Notes: generated from the letters alone by a model not told the origin. 64,000 bases of DNA from an uncultured Christensenellaceae bacterium (GCA_910586675.1 CAJUJO010000004.1:6376-70375), one strand, 5' to 3'; positions 7,741 to 17,564 are shown, counted from the first letter of the stretch. A program made the numbers and translations.

Positions 7741-8823
7741 ATGTTTCAACACCGTAACGCAAAAGCGGAGCAGGCGCAGCCCTTGGGGGAGGCCGTCCTT
7801 TCGGACGGCTCCTCTTCCGCGGACTCGCTCGTAGCAGCCGCGCCCGCGGCGACGGACGGGGAAAAGGTTGCCGCGCAAAAAAGGAAGATGCCCGACTGGC
7901 TCAGAAATCTCGGGCGGAAAATGTACCGCGCGCGGCATATTTATCTCATGCTGCTGCCCGTCGTCGTCTTCTATATCGTGTACTGCTACGTACCCATGTA
8001 CGGGATCGTGCTCGCATGGAAGGAGTGGCGCCCCAAATACGGCATTCTCGGAAGCCCGTGGGTGGGCTGGGAGAATTTTGAAACGCTCTTTTCCCAGCAG
8101 ATGCTGCCGCGCGCCATCCGCAACACCGTCGTGATCAGCGCGCTAAAACTGCTCATCTGTTTCCCGCTGCCCATTCTCTTCGCGCTCCTTCTCAACGAGC
8201 TGACGAACAAGAAATTCAAAAAGACGGTGCAGACGTTCATGTATCTGCCCAACTTCATTTCCTGGGTCATTTTGGGCGGAATTGTAAAGATGCTGCTCGC
8301 CATGGACGACGGACTCATCAACAACATTATCGTGGCGTGCGGGGGGGAGAGGGTTTCCTTCCTCACCAATCCCGGCGCGTTCTATCCCATACTCATTCTT
8401 TCGGAAATATGGAAGGGCACGGGCTGGGGCACCATCATTTACACGGCGGCAATCGCGGGGATAGACCCTACCCTGTACGAGGCGGCGAAGATCGACGGCT
8501 GCAAGCGCGCGGGGCTTATCTTCCGAATCACGCTCCCCATGATTCTGCCCGTGTGCACCGTCATGTTCATTATGCAGCTGAGTAACATCATGAACGCGGG
8601 CTTCGATCCCGTGTATAACCTTTATAACAAAAACCTTTACGAAACGGCGGACATCATCGACACATACGTATACCGCCTGTTTACCGAGAGCAAGGGCGGC
8701 AACGGCTACGCGCTCTCCACCGCCGTGAACTTCTTCAAAACGGTGATCAATTTCATCTTCCTCATTGCAGGAAATATTATCACCAAGAAGATTAACGGTT
8801 ACAGTATGTTCACCATCGATTGA
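7741..8823 (+). CDS. Sugar ABC importer permease A1 (LplB-like)
   Basis: The 360-residue start is set at ATG 7741, preceded by AAGGAGG. A low-complexity cytoplasmic N-terminus of about 55 residues rich in Ala/Ser comes before the first membrane segment (IYLMLLPVVVFYIVYCYV). Six membrane helices follow, and the coupling motif EAAKIDGCKRAG (about residue 246) touches the ATPase. The YVPMYGIVLAWKEW stretch is typical of the LplB group. A G7 run lies at 8341-8347. It works with the permease at 8835 and the lipoprotein at 4127; no ATPase gene is near. Confidence 0.93.
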   Translation: MFQHRNAKAEQAQPLGEAVLSDGSSSADSLVAAAPAATDGEKVAAQKRKMPDWLRNLGRKMYRARHIYLMLLPVVVFYIVYCYVPMYGIVLAWKEWRPKYGILGSPWVGWENFETLFSQQMLPRAIRNTVVISALKLLICFPLPILFALLLNELTNKKFKKTVQTFMYLPNFISWVILGGIVKMLLAMDDGLINNIIVACGGERVSFLTNPGAFYPILILSEIWKGTGWGTIIYTAAIAGIDPTLYEAAKIDGCKRAGLIFRITLPMILPVCTVMFIMQLSNIMNAGFDPVYNLYNKNLYETADIIDTYVYRLFTESKGGNGYALSTAVNFFKTVINFIFLIAGNIITKKINGYSMFTID

Positions 8824-8834
8824 GGAGGTTATTT

Positions 8835-9773
8835 ATGAATAAAGCAGAAAATCCCGAATATACCGCCAAAATCGTGGACGGAAAAGTTAAGTATGTAAGG
8901 AAGAACAAAATCACCGTGTTCGGCGTGGCGAATGCGATATTTTTCGGCGTGTTCGGCTTGCTGTGCATTATGCCTGTTATCTATCTCGTGCTCCTGAGTT
9001 TTGCTTCCAAAGCCGATTATTTGCAGGCGAGCACGAGTACGGTCATCGTTCTGCCTCTGCATTTCAATTTCGAGAACTATAAGGTTACGCTCTATCAAGA
9101 CAATATTTTGCAGGCGTTCGGAATCTCCTTGTTCGTTACTGCGGCAAGCGTTCTCTATTCCATCGTCCTCACGTCGCTCGGCGCGTACGCGTTCACGAAG
9201 AAGGGGGTACCCGGACTTCGGATCATCTTCTTCCTCATCATCTTTACCATGTTCTTCGGGGGCGGACTCGTGCCTTTATACCTCACAATCAAAGACACGG
9301 TAGGCACGGAAAACCTTTTCAGTATCATTATCCCGTTCGGCATCAACACGTTTAACATGATAATTTTGCGGAATTTCTTCAATCAGGTTCCCGAGAGCAT
9401 TATCGATTCCTGCCGATTGGACGGAGCGAGCGAGTGGAGAATTCTGTTTACCTTCGTCATTCCTCTCTCCAAGGCGGGCATAGCGACGATCATGCTCTAT
9501 TATCTCGTTGCAAAGTGGGACGATTGGTACTGGCCTTCTATCCTGCTCGCCAACAGCAAAGAACTGCACCCGCTCGCCCTTAAAATCCGCGAAGGTCTCA
9601 ACAACGCCCGCGGCGAGGGACAGGGGCAGGGCGGCTGGGATCCTTCCCGCGTGTTCGAGCAGGGCTCCAACGCCGCAATGATCATTATCGGACTAATTCC
9701 CATCATGGCGATTTATCCCTTTTTGCAAAAGTACTTCTCGCAGGGCGTTATGGTAGGCGCGATCAAGAGTTAA
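8835..9773 (+). CDS. Sugar ABC importer permease A2 (LplC-like)
   Basis: The 312-residue start is set at ATG 8835 because GAGGAGG lies 7 bases upstream; a TTG further up would ignore it. Six membrane helices are visible, with the coupling loop SCRLDGASEWRILF near residue 191 and the C-terminal hallmark LQKYFSQGVMVGAIKS. It pairs with the permease whose stop is 11 bases upstream. Confidence 0.93.
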   Translation: MNKAENPEYTAKIVDGKVKYVRKNKITVFGVANAIFFGVFGLLCIMPVIYLVLLSFASKADYLQASTSTVIVLPLHFNFENYKVTLYQDNILQAFGISLFVTAASVLYSIVLTSLGAYAFTKKGVPGLRIIFFLIIFTMFFGGGLVPLYLTIKDTVGTENLFSIIIPFGINTFNMIILRNFFNQVPESIIDSCRLDGASEWRILFTFVIPLSKAGIATIMLYYLVAKWDDWYWPSILLANSKELHPLALKIREGLNNARGEGQGQGGWDPSRVFEQGSNAAMIIIGLIPIMAIYPFLQKYFSQGVMVGAIKS

Positions 9774-9811
9774 ATACAACGGAGCTGTGCGGTGCGCGCA
9801 GAACATATCAA

Positions 9812-11926
9812 ATGGAAATTACAAAAAAATATTATGGCTTCGGCGACATGGTAGGGGTCTACGCTACCGTGAACGGCGCAACGCAGTTCCTCCTCGTGCC
9901 CAAAGGAACGGAGGAGAAGCTGAACGACGAAAAAATTATGGGTATCAGTCCGCTCGGCGCGCTCATTCATACGGAGCCGACGATGCACGTCGCGCTCACC
10001 GGCGACGGGTTTGCGCGGGACTTTACGGCGGGGGATACGCTCCGCAATTCCTCCACCGCGTACGCGCTCGCGCTGCGCGCTCAGGAGCTGAAAGAGGAGG
10101 GGGATACTGTTACGCTCGTCTCCCGCTTCGAGAACGGCAGCGGGCTGATCGCACGGCAGTATGTAAGTATGTGCCGCACCGACGAGGCGCTCACCGTGTG
10201 GAACGAGCTGGAAAATCTCGGGCAAGACGTTACGGTGGAAGCGCTGCCGAGCTTCAATCTTTCCGGCATATCTCCCTTCGACCGCTTTCACGATCCTGCC
10301 AAAATCGTTCTGCACAAGATGTTGAGCCATTGGAGCGGGGAAGGCAGATTGCTCTCCGTTCCGACCGATAAGCTCGCCTTCGAGCCGTCCTGGTCGGGAT
10401 TGGGCGTGCGTATGGAAAAATGGAGCCAGACGGGCACCATGCCCGCGCGCGGGCAGCTCCCGTTCGTTGCGCTGGAAGATACGGCGCACGGCGTATGCTG
10501 GGCGGCGATGATGGAAGCGCCCGCGTCCTGGGTCATCGAAACGGTGTTCCGCAACGGGAATATTTCCGTCGGCGGAGGCAGGGGCGATTATCTCACGGCG
10601 CATTGGCGTAAGACCTTAAAGACGGGTGAGCGCATGCGTTCGGATAAAGCTTTTCTCACCGTCGTAAAGGGCGGTTTGAACGAAGCGTGCGCGCGGCTGG
10701 TGAAGCTGTACGACCGTTTCGACGAAATCAAGCCCAAGGAAGAAACGCTTCCCGTGCTCTATAACGAGTACTGTTATTCCTGGTGCAAACCGACGGAAAA
10801 AACGCTTCGCGAAATTCTTCCCGTCGCCGCGCGGCTGGGGTGCAGATATTTCGTCATAGACGATGGCTGGTTCAAAAAGGATTACGGGAACGGCGCGCGC
10901 GAGCTGGGCGACTGGGAAGTCAACGAAACGGCCTTTCCGGGCGGATTAAAGGCGTTCGGAGACGAAGCGCGCGGACACGGTATGGACCTGGGGCTCTGGT
11001 ACGAGTTCGAGGGCGTAACGGTCGGGAGCCGCGTATTCCGCGAGCATCCCGAGCTGCTCCTTACATACGGCGGCAAGCCCGTCTTGCACGAGGAGCGCGC
11101 ATTCTTTGATTTCCGCAAAGAGGAGACGCGGGAGTATCTGCGCAAAAAGGTCATCCGCAATCTTGCCGAAAATAAAATCGGCTACATGAAGGTGGACTAT
11201 AACGAAAACATAGGATTGGGCGTCGACGGCGCGGAAAGCTACGGAGAGGGCTTGCGCGGACACATTGAGGGCGTGATCGCTTTCTTCGAGGAAATCAAGC
11301 GGGAGCTTCCCGAATTGGTGCTGGAAATCTGCTCCTCGGGCGGCATGCGCCACGAACCGAGGTTTTTACGGCTCGCGGACATGGTATCCTTCTCCGACGC
11401 GCACGAGAACCCGAGCGGCGTCAACGTGGCGTGCAATCTTCACCGTTACATTCCGCCGCGCAAGCTGCAGATTTGGGCGACCATACGCGACGATTACGAT
11501 TTGGAAGACGTGCGATTCACCGCCGCGAAGGCGATGCTCGGGCGGTATTGCATTTCGGGAAACCTTGCGAGCAAGTCGGAAGAGGTTCTGTGCGAGCTGG
11601 AAAGATCGGTCGCATTTTACCGCTCGATATCGCATATCGTCGCTCGCGGAAGAACGACGGAAATCCGCGACGACGAAATCAAATCTTACTTAAATCCCGT
11701 AGGGCGCGTAACGCTATGCCGTCAAACACTTGACGGGCGGGAAAAATTGATGTATGCTTATGCCGTCGGCGCGCCCGGGGCGGAGTTTAGCGAAGAGATC
11801 GGTTCTTACCGAATCGAAGGCGGTTACAATCTGCCCGCGGATATCCGCATCGCCGAAGGCAAAATTGCGTTCACTGCGAAGAACTGCCGTATGTGGGGCT
11901 GCGTCATTTACCTCGTAAAGGAGTAA
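9812..11926 (+). CDS. Alpha-galactosidase, glycoside hydrolase family 36
   Basis: The 704-residue cytoplasmic enzyme has no signal peptide. The N-terminal beta-sandwich (about 1-300) is followed by a TIM barrel with YFVIDDGWF (about 350) and GLWYEFE (about 392). YMKVDYNE holds the expected nucleophile Asp462, and FSDAHEN holds the expected acid/base Asp529. The EICSSGG stretch lies between them as in GH36. It removes alpha-linked galactose from imported oligosaccharides. No good Shine-Dalgarno is visible, so translation may be weak or coupled. The family is clear; alpha-N-acetylgalactosaminidase activity cannot be excluded. Confidence 0.93.
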   Translation: MEITKKYYGFGDMVGVYATVNGATQFLLVPKGTEEKLNDEKIMGISPLGALIHTEPTMHVALTGDGFARDFTAGDTLRNSSTAYALALRAQELKEEGDTVTLVSRFENGSGLIARQYVSMCRTDEALTVWNELENLGQDVTVEALPSFNLSGISPFDRFHDPAKIVLHKMLSHWSGEGRLLSVPTDKLAFEPSWSGLGVRMEKWSQTGTMPARGQLPFVALEDTAHGVCWAAMMEAPASWVIETVFRNGNISVGGGRGDYLTAHWRKTLKTGERMRSDKAFLTVVKGGLNEACARLVKLYDRFDEIKPKEETLPVLYNEYCYSWCKPTEKTLREILPVAARLGCRYFVIDDGWFKKDYGNGARELGDWEVNETAFPGGLKAFGDEARGHGMDLGLWYEFEGVTVGSRVFREHPELLLTYGGKPVLHEERAFFDFRKEETREYLRKKVIRNLAENKIGYMKVDYNENIGLGVDGAESYGEGLRGHIEGVIAFFEEIKRELPELVLEICSSGGMRHEPRFLRLADMVSFSDAHENPSGVNVACNLHRYIPPRKLQIWATIRDDYDLEDVRFTAAKAMLGRYCISGNLASKSEEVLCELERSVAFYRSISHIVARGRTTEIRDDEIKSYLNPVGRVTLCRQTLDGREKLMYAYAVGAPGAEFSEEIGSYRIEGGYNLPADIRIAEGKIAFTAKNCRMWGCVIYLVKE

Positions 11927-11932
11927 AGTTTT

Positions 11933-12766
11933 ATGCTGCATGTAACCGATATCCGTATCAGGGATCCTTTCGTGTTCGTCGAGGACGGCGCGTATTATCT
12001 CATCGGCACGACGGGAAACGACTGCTGGGGCACGGGGAGCAATCTCGCGCTGTATACTTCGCCCGACCTCGATAGCTTCGAGTTTTTAGGCGTTATGGCG
12101 GAAGAGGGCGCTATGGACGGCTACACGCAAATTTGGGCGCCCGAGCTGCACAAGTACAAAGGAAAGTATTATATCATCGTTTCGGTATATTCGGAGGAGA
12201 AGGAGCGCGGAAGCATCATTCTTGTTTCCGATACGCTCCGCGGGAAATTCCGCATGCTGACGGGCGAATATATCACGCCCGCGGGCTGGATGTGTTTGGA
12301 TGCGTCTCTCTTCGTATGGAAGGGGAAACCTTATCTGTATTTTTCCAATGAATGGGTGAAGCCCATCACGCGCGACGGCGACGGCGCGCTCTTTGTCGCC
12401 GAGCTTTCGGACGATCTGACGCGGCTTGTTTCATACCCGAAAAAAATCGTCAGCGGAAAATATTGCGGATTTTCGACGGAAATCGAAAACAAGGGGCGGT
12501 ACGGTTACGTGGCGGAAGGTCCGTTCGCCGTTGCCGGCAAAAAGGGAATCGAGCTGTATTGGTCTACCTTCACGGAGAAAGGGTACTGCGTCGCAAAGAG
12601 CTGCGCCGAGGATATTTTCGGCGAGTATAAGTTAGAGAAGCTCATATTCGAGAACGACGGCGGGCACGCTATGGTGTTCGACGATTTGAACGGTAAACGC
12701 AAGATAACCCTTCACCAGCCCAACCGCTCGCCCGACGAACGCATGAAGGTGTTCGACCTGAATTAA
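11933..12766 (+). CDS. Glycoside hydrolase family 43, cytoplasmic
   Basis: The 277-residue five-bladed propeller enzyme has no signal peptide. The three expected acids are visible: Asp11 in IRDPF, Asp123 in CLDASLF and Glu195 in VAEGPF. A His in DGGHAMVF near the end also fits the family. GH43 members act mostly on arabinofuranosides, xylosides or galactosides. The start lies 6 bases after the GH36 stop, so the two are likely translationally coupled. It is the last gene of operon A, followed by a strong terminator. Confidence 0.9.
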   Translation: MLHVTDIRIRDPFVFVEDGAYYLIGTTGNDCWGTGSNLALYTSPDLDSFEFLGVMAEEGAMDGYTQIWAPELHKYKGKYYIIVSVYSEEKERGSIILVSDTLRGKFRMLTGEYITPAGWMCLDASLFVWKGKPYLYFSNEWVKPITRDGDGALFVAELSDDLTRLVSYPKKIVSGKYCGFSTEIENKGRYGYVAEGPFAVAGKKGIELYWSTFTEKGYCVAKSCAEDIFGEYKLEKLIFENDGGHAMVFDDLNGKRKITLHQPNRSPDERMKVFDLN

Positions 12767-12780
12767 ATTTGAAAAAGATA

Positions 12781-12814
12781 AAAAGGACGTCCTTTTGCAG
12801 GACGTCCTTTTTTT
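12781..12814 (+). terminator. Terminator of operon A
   Basis: AAAAGGACGTCC (12781-12792) pairs with GGACGTCCTTTT (12800-12811) around a 7-base loop, followed by T's to 12814. Confidence 0.95.
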
Positions 12815-12816
12815 AA

Positions 12817-13119
12817 CGCTATTTTTACGGTTCGGGCGCGGCGGTTACGACGCAGTATCATTTTACGATTAAGGACAGGGGCTCGGACTGCACGGGATTC
12901 CGCTATATGATTTCTTATGAAATCTTTATCGGATTCGCCAACAATCTCGAAAATCCAACCGACGGTCCTTACGCGTTTGTAGAGTTTATGTCCTTTACTC
13001 CCGGCGAGAGCAGCGAAGGTTACGAAAACGCAGTAAATAAAAATCAGGACGGAAGACAGGTCTGGAAGGACGAGAAAAACAGCGAATTCCGCAGAAACGG
13101 TTTAATCAACAAGGGCTGA
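12817..13119 (+). pseudogene. Gene remnant, open frame without start or promoter
   Basis: The frame is open for 100 codons from just after the terminator to a TAA at 13119, but its first ATG (12907) has no ribosome-binding site. The reading starts abruptly inside what looks like protein sequence (TTQYHFTIKDRGSDCTGFRY). It looks like the 3' end of a gene whose front was lost when the neighbouring operon was joined here. A terminator at 13146-13187 still follows it. Product not recognised. The alternative is a small 70-residue protein from 12907. Confidence 0.5.
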
Positions 13120-13145
13120 AAAGCTTCAAAAAATATGGGTGCGAA

Positions 13146-13187
13146 AATAATCCGGAGGACGGCAGACCTCCGGGTTATTTCTTTTTT
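13146..13187 (+). terminator. Terminator after the gene remnant
   Basis: CCGGAGG (13152-13158) pairs with CCTCCGG (13067+100, i.e. 13167-13173), extended by AATAA/TTATT outer pairs, then TTTCTTTTTT. Confidence 0.85.
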
Positions 13188-13233
13188 CACAAAATTATTA
13201 ACAATGTCATATGAAAAAGTGATAACGGATTTC

Positions 13234-13262
13234 TTGTGATTTTATTTTTCCCGTGTTATAAT
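13234..13262 (+). promoter_or_regulatory. Promoter of the ABC exporter operon
   Basis: TTGTGA (13234-13239) and TATAAT (13257-13262) are 17 bp apart, with a T-rich spacer. Confidence 0.75.
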
Positions 13263-13305
13263 GATTATGACTTAACAAGCGCGTTCTTGCGCGGGGAGGC
13301 AGACG

Positions 13306-14001
13306 GTGAACGGAATTCTCGTATCGGGATTAAAAAAGAGCTACGGCAATCAGACGAATCAAATCGTCGCGCTCGCGGGCGCGTCGTTCGCCGTGCGCGA
13401 GGGGGAGTTTACCGTAATTCTCGGACCGAGCGGTTCGGGCAAGAGCACGCTTTTGAACGTGCTCGGCGGCATGGACCGCGCCGATTCGGGCATCGTGAAC
13501 GTGTTCGGCAACCGCATTACCTCGTACAGCGCGCGGCAGCTCGTGGAATACCGTCGCAATAAAATCGGGTTTGTGTTTCAGTTTTACAATCTGATGCCCA
13601 ATCTTACCGCGCTGGAAAACGTCGCCATCGCGCGCTGCGCGGGGAGCATGTCCGAGGCGGAAGCGCTCAAACAGGTGGGGCTTACTGCGCGCAGGAATAA
13701 TTTCCCCTCCCAGCTTTCGGGCGGGGAACAGCAGCGCGTCGCCATTGCGCGCGCCATCGTGAAGAAGCCGCGCCTGCTTTTGTGCGACGAACCGACGGGC
13801 GCGCTCGATTCCAAAACGGGGCAGATGATTCTTTCCCTTTTGCAAAGTCTGAAAGCGCAGTACGGCACGACCGTGCTCGTCGTAACTCATAACGCAAAGC
13901 TCGCCGACGCCGCCGACCGCGTGGTCAGAATATCGGACGGCACTGTCGTGAGCAACGCCGTAAACGCACATCCCGTACAGGCAGGTAAAATCGAGTGGTA
14001 A
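13306..14001 (+). CDS. ABC exporter ATP-binding protein, MacB/LolD type
   Basis: The 231-residue ATPase starts at GTG 13306, 6 bases after GGGGAGG. Walker A is GPSGSGKST (40-48), the signature is [14 protein letters not shown] (about 135), and Walker B is [13 protein letters not shown] (about 157). This pattern and the small size fit the MacB/LolD group, which pairs with FtsX-type permeases. The next gene, encoding such a permease, overlaps by 7 bases. It is therefore not the missing ATPase of the sugar importers. Likely export of a peptide, lipid or drug; substrate unknown. Confidence 0.95.
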   Translation: MNGILVSGLKKSYGNQTNQIVALAGASFAVREGEFTVILGPSGSGKSTLLNVLGGMDRADSGIVNVFGNRITSYSARQLVEYRRNKIGFVFQFYNLMPNLTALENVAIARCAGSMSEAEALKQVGLTARRNNFPSQLSGGEQQRVAIARAIVKKPRLLLCDEPTGALDSKTGQMILSLLQSLKAQYGTTVLVVTHNAKLADAADRVVRISDGTVVSNAVNAHPVQAGKIEW

Positions 14002-16370
14002 ACGGATTAATGATAAAACTCATGATCCGCGAGCTGAAAAAAAACTGGTTCCAGTATCTTTCCATGTTTGTCATCACCGTGCTCGCGGTAACCCTGTTTC
14101 TGGGGTTTATTTCCAACACGCTTACCTTCCGCAAGCGCGCGGATTTGTATTTTGCGGAATCCAACCTTGCCGAGCTCATCGTGCAGGTGAAGGGCTTCGA
14201 GGAAGGGGATAGGGACTTTCTGCAATCGCTCGCCCTTTCGCAGGAGGCGGAATATCGCATCTATTCGGACGGCAGCTTCACGCGCGCGGGGCAGAATTCC
14301 GACACGGCGAAAATTTACGTTTCCGAAACGGACATCAACAAGCCGTATATCACCGACGGCGAAGCGGGCTTTCTCATCGACAAGACGGTGGCAAATCTCC
14401 GCGGGTACAACGTCGGCGATACGGTTACGGCGGAGTTCACCTCCTTTGCCGAAGCCTTTTCCGCTTACGGCTTGGGCAATACGTTCGAGTTTGAAATTAC
14501 CGGTTTCATGCATTCGGTGGAAGGGGTGAACATCTACTCCAACTCGCCCGTGTTTATCGCGCCCGCGCTGCTCAAAGAAAAGCTTGCAGACAAGGCGTTC
14601 GAGCGGTTCTCCGCGCTCATGCCCTCCCTCACGCGGGAAACGGTCGAGAACATGATAGAGAGCATGTATCCGGGCTTTGAAAATCAGGCGCTTCTGAAAT
14701 GCGAAAACTACGCCTCCGTGAAATCGGAGATACAGGAAAAATTCGGCGAAAAGGAAGAGAGCAATCTCATCATCGTGTTCGACAGGGATACGATGGAGTC
14801 CGTCGCGCTCATCGACGGCGAGGTTACACAGTCGCTCAACATGATCTATATCTTCCCCGTGATCTTCTTCCTCGTTTCCATTCTCGTCATCATGTCGTCC
14901 ATCAGCCGCCTTATCCTGCGCGAGCGCATCAACATCGGCACGTTCAAAGCGCTTGGCATGAGCAATGCGCGCATCGTGTTCCATTACGCCTTCATGAGCG
15001 CGGCGATCACTTTTTTCGGCTGCATGGCGGGCGCGTTGATCGGTCCCATGATCGTGCCCGCGGTCATGTCCATCAAATACGGACTCACCTTCTCCATGCC
15101 CAAGCTTGCGGGCGTGGTGTACAGCGCGGCGTGGACGTTCGGTACGGCGGCGGTCGTATGCGCCTTGGCGCTCTTTATCGGGATATGGGCGTCCCGTTCG
15201 GTCATTAAGGAAAATCCCGCCGAGTGTATGCGCCCTAAAACGATTACGTATACGCCTCGCGTGCGCAAGAGCGAGGGAAAGGGCAAGGCGGGTTCGCCCG
15301 TCGCGCTTTCCTTCCGCATGGCGCTGCGCAATATTCGCATCAATTGGGGGCGCTCGCTCATGACGGTGATCGGCGTGCTCGGTTGCAGCGCGCTCCTCGT
15401 AACCAGCTTCGGCATCGGCGATACCATGAACTCCTCCGTGGAGAACGATTACGTCAAGCTCTTCTATTTCGACGTCGTAAGTCCGTACGAGGCTTCGCAC
15501 GGCGACGGATTTTTTGCGCGGCTCGACGAGCTGCAAGCGGACGGAACGGTGGAATTTTACGAGCGGGAGACGACGTACGTCGCGGCGGCGCACGGCTCCG
15601 TCGGTACGAAGGATATCTCCGTTTTCGTCATCGAAGAAAACACGCGCTTATCGACCGCAGTGGCGGGGGGCACGACCATGTCCGAAATCACCGCAAGGAC
15701 AATCGGCGTGAAAAAGGGCGACACGGTAACCTTCACCCTCGGTTCGCGCACGGCGGAATACACGGTGGAAAATATTATAGCGACGTCAAGTTGGAACGGC
15801 CTGTTCACGACGGAAAACAAATTCGAGGGCTGTTACGGGCAGGAAAACATCTGGGTAAAAACTTCCGCTCCCGATACGGTGCGCGACAGTCTGAACGAGG
15901 TCAACGGCACGGACAACGCAAAGACCATGGCGGACAGGGTGGGGGAAATCGAGAGCATGATCGCTTCCACCAATTCCATGAAGTATACGCTTATGGTGTT
16001 CGCCGTGCTCCTCTCCGTCGTCGTGCTTTATAACCTTTCCCTGCTCAACGTGAAGGAGCGGGGCAGGGATATGGCGACGCTTAAAGTGCTCGGATTTACC
16101 GACTTCGAGGTGGCGCTTTCGCTCGTGGTAGAGATCCTTCTGCTCACGGCGGTCGGCACGGCGATCGGCTGCGTGCTTGGCTACCCGCTCATGTACCTCG
16201 TCATGAAGCTGAACGAAGTGCCCGCTCTGGCGTTCGTCTATTCCATTACCGCAGTGTCCTATGCGGAGGCGGCTGCGGTGTCGCTCGGAACGGGCGTTGC
16301 CATCAACGCCGTGTTCGGGCTGCTCATTTCCAAAATCAACATGACGGAATCGCTGAAAAGCGTGGAGTAA
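13995..16370 (+). CDS. FtsX-domain ABC permease, MacB-like
   Basis: The 791-residue protein starts at GTG 13995 (overlapping the ATPase stop) or ATG 14010; neither has a clear ribosome-binding site, so coupling to the ATPase gene is likely. Topology: one helix near the N-terminus, an outside domain of about 230 residues, three helices around 275-400, a second helix near 460 (SLMTVIGVLGCSALLVTSFGIGD), a second outside domain, then three helices at the C-terminus. Two FtsX domains are recognisable, the first by INIGTFKALGMS and the second by RDMATLKVLGF. It forms the membrane part of the exporter with the protein at 13306. Confidence 0.93.
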   Translation: MVNGLMIKLMIRELKKNWFQYLSMFVITVLAVTLFLGFISNTLTFRKRADLYFAESNLAELIVQVKGFEEGDRDFLQSLALSQEAEYRIYSDGSFTRAGQNSDTAKIYVSETDINKPYITDGEAGFLIDKTVANLRGYNVGDTVTAEFTSFAEAFSAYGLGNTFEFEITGFMHSVEGVNIYSNSPVFIAPALLKEKLADKAFERFSALMPSLTRETVENMIESMYPGFENQALLKCENYASVKSEIQEKFGEKEESNLIIVFDRDTMESVALIDGEVTQSLNMIYIFPVIFFLVSILVIMSSISRLILRERINIGTFKALGMSNARIVFHYAFMSAAITFFGCMAGALIGPMIVPAVMSIKYGLTFSMPKLAGVVYSAAWTFGTAAVVCALALFIGIWASRSVIKENPAECMRPKTITYTPRVRKSEGKGKAGSPVALSFRMALRNIRINWGRSLMTVIGVLGCSALLVTSFGIGDTMNSSVENDYVKLFYFDVVSPYEASHGDGFFARLDELQADGTVEFYERETTYVAAAHGSVGTKDISVFVIEENTRLSTAVAGGTTMSEITARTIGVKKGDTVTFTLGSRTAEYTVENIIATSSWNGLFTTENKFEGCYGQENIWVKTSAPDTVRDSLNEVNGTDNAKTMADRVGEIESMIASTNSMKYTLMVFAVLLSVVVLYNLSLLNVKERGRDMATLKVLGFTDFEVALSLVVEILLLTAVGTAIGCVLGYPLMYLVMKLNEVPALAFVYSITAVSYAEAAAVSLGTGVAINAVFGLLISKINMTESLKSVE

Positions 16371-16373
16371 GAT

Positions 16374-17507
16374 ATGCGCGAAATCTGTTCGGAACTCAAC
16401 GGAAACCGTCCGCTCGTCGTGCGGGCAGTGTTTTCCTCGCCCTATGCGGGGGCGGAATACACGCGCATCGTGCTTCGCCCCGTTTCCGTCAAGGGCGGCG
16501 ACGGCTGGCAGGCGGAGCGCTTTTCGGGCGTAAAGGTGTTTCACCTCAACCTGACGGCGGCGGAGCTTTCCGGCTGGCTGGAAGAAACGGGAACTTGTTA
16601 CAGGCAGATTACCGTTGCCGAAGAGGGGCGCACGCTTACCTATTCCAAGCGCGCGGGCAGCGGATATAAGGTATCGGTAAGCGGGAACAATTTGAAAAGA
16701 CCCGCCGCGCGGGGCAACGACAGGAAGAAGCGGTACCTGCTCGAAGAGGGCGAGCCTATTCCCGCGCTCGTCGATTTGGGCGTGTTTACGGAGGATTTCA
16801 AGGTCAAGGCGGACAAGCGCGATAAATTCCGCCAAATCAACCGCTTTGCGGAAATATTAGACGACGTGCTTTCCAAGTCGGAGAAGCAAGAATTGACCTT
16901 TGTAGACTTCGGCTGCGGGAAATCTTATCTCACGTTTATCGCCTACTACTTCCTTGCCGTCAAGCGCGGGAGGAAGGTGAAGATCGTCGGGTATGATTTG
17001 AAGGCGGACGTCGTGGCGTTCTGTAATTCCGTTGCGGAAAAATACGGGTACGACGGGCTGTCGTTCTTTGCCGGCGACGTATCCAAGGGCGGGCTGTACG
17101 AGGGGGAGGTGGACGGCGTGCTCACCCTGCACGCATGCGACACGGCGACCGATTACGCCCTCGCCTACGCCGTTCAAAAGGGCGCGGAGTTTATTTTCTC
17201 CGTTCCCTGCTGTCAGCACGAGGTAAACGGCACCGTCGAAAAGGGCGGGGATTTCGACTTGCTCTTATCGCACGGGCTCTTTAAGGAGCGCTTTTCCGCG
17301 CTGCTCACGGACGCCGTGCGCGCCGAGCTCTTAAAAGAGGAGGGCTATTCGGTGGACGTGCTGGAATTCGTGGACTTCGCGCATTCGCCAAAAAATATCA
17401 TGCTGCGCGCGCGGAAAACAAAAAAGCCCTCCCGCGGTTTTTCCCGCGTGGAGGAGCTCATGGAAAAATACAAATTCAGTCTAAGGCTGTATGAATTGCT
17501 GAAATGA
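16374..17507 (+). CDS. SAM-dependent methyltransferase
   Basis: The 377-residue protein starts 3 bases after the permease stop, so it belongs to the same operon. The C-terminal half has a class I Rossmann methyltransferase: SAM-binding VDFGCGKSYLTF (about 175), an acidic strand end VGYDLKAD, then LHACDTATD (about 252) and VPCCQHEVN (about 278). These last motifs are typical of a group of putative RNA or small-molecule methyltransferases (Methyltransf_32 type). The first 110 residues form a separate domain I do not recognise. The link with the exporter is only positional. Confidence 0.85.
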   Translation: MREICSELNGNRPLVVRAVFSSPYAGAEYTRIVLRPVSVKGGDGWQAERFSGVKVFHLNLTAAELSGWLEETGTCYRQITVAEEGRTLTYSKRAGSGYKVSVSGNNLKRPAARGNDRKKRYLLEEGEPIPALVDLGVFTEDFKVKADKRDKFRQINRFAEILDDVLSKSEKQELTFVDFGCGKSYLTFIAYYFLAVKRGRKVKIVGYDLKADVVAFCNSVAEKYGYDGLSFFAGDVSKGGLYEGEVDGVLTLHACDTATDYALAYAVQKGAEFIFSVPCCQHEVNGTVEKGGDFDLLLSHGLFKERFSALLTDAVRAELLKEEGYSVDVLEFVDFAHSPKNIMLRARKTKKPSRGFSRVEELMEKYKFSLRLYELLK

Positions 17508-17523
17508 AATCAAATGAAAAGAA

Positions 17524-17557
17524 AGCGCCCCGCTCCGATTCCCGAGAGCGGGGCGCT
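17524..17557. terminator. Shared terminator between convergent genes
   Basis: AGCGCCCCGCTC (17524-17535) pairs with GAGCGGGGCGCT (17546-17557). The T-rich tail is better on the minus strand (TTCTTTT), so it serves mainly the EF-G-like gene and weakly the methyltransferase operon. Confidence 0.85.
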
Positions 17558-17564
17558 GTTCGTA

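Noticed and set aside
8341..8347. G7 run in the permease A1 gene as a phase-variation site
   Set aside because: Seven G is within chance expectation in this composition and lies mid-gene; not called.
12781..13187. Mobile-element boundary beside the gene remnant
   Set aside because: No transposase, integrase, direct target repeats or terminal inverted repeats were seen.
13306..14001. ABC ATPase as the energiser of the sugar importers
   Set aside because: Its size, sequence type and overlap with an FtsX permease gene place it in a MacB-type exporter.
14007..15593. 528-codon minus-strand frame opposite the FtsX permease
   Set aside because: Low-complexity charged shadow; the plus-strand permease has clear membrane helices and operon context.
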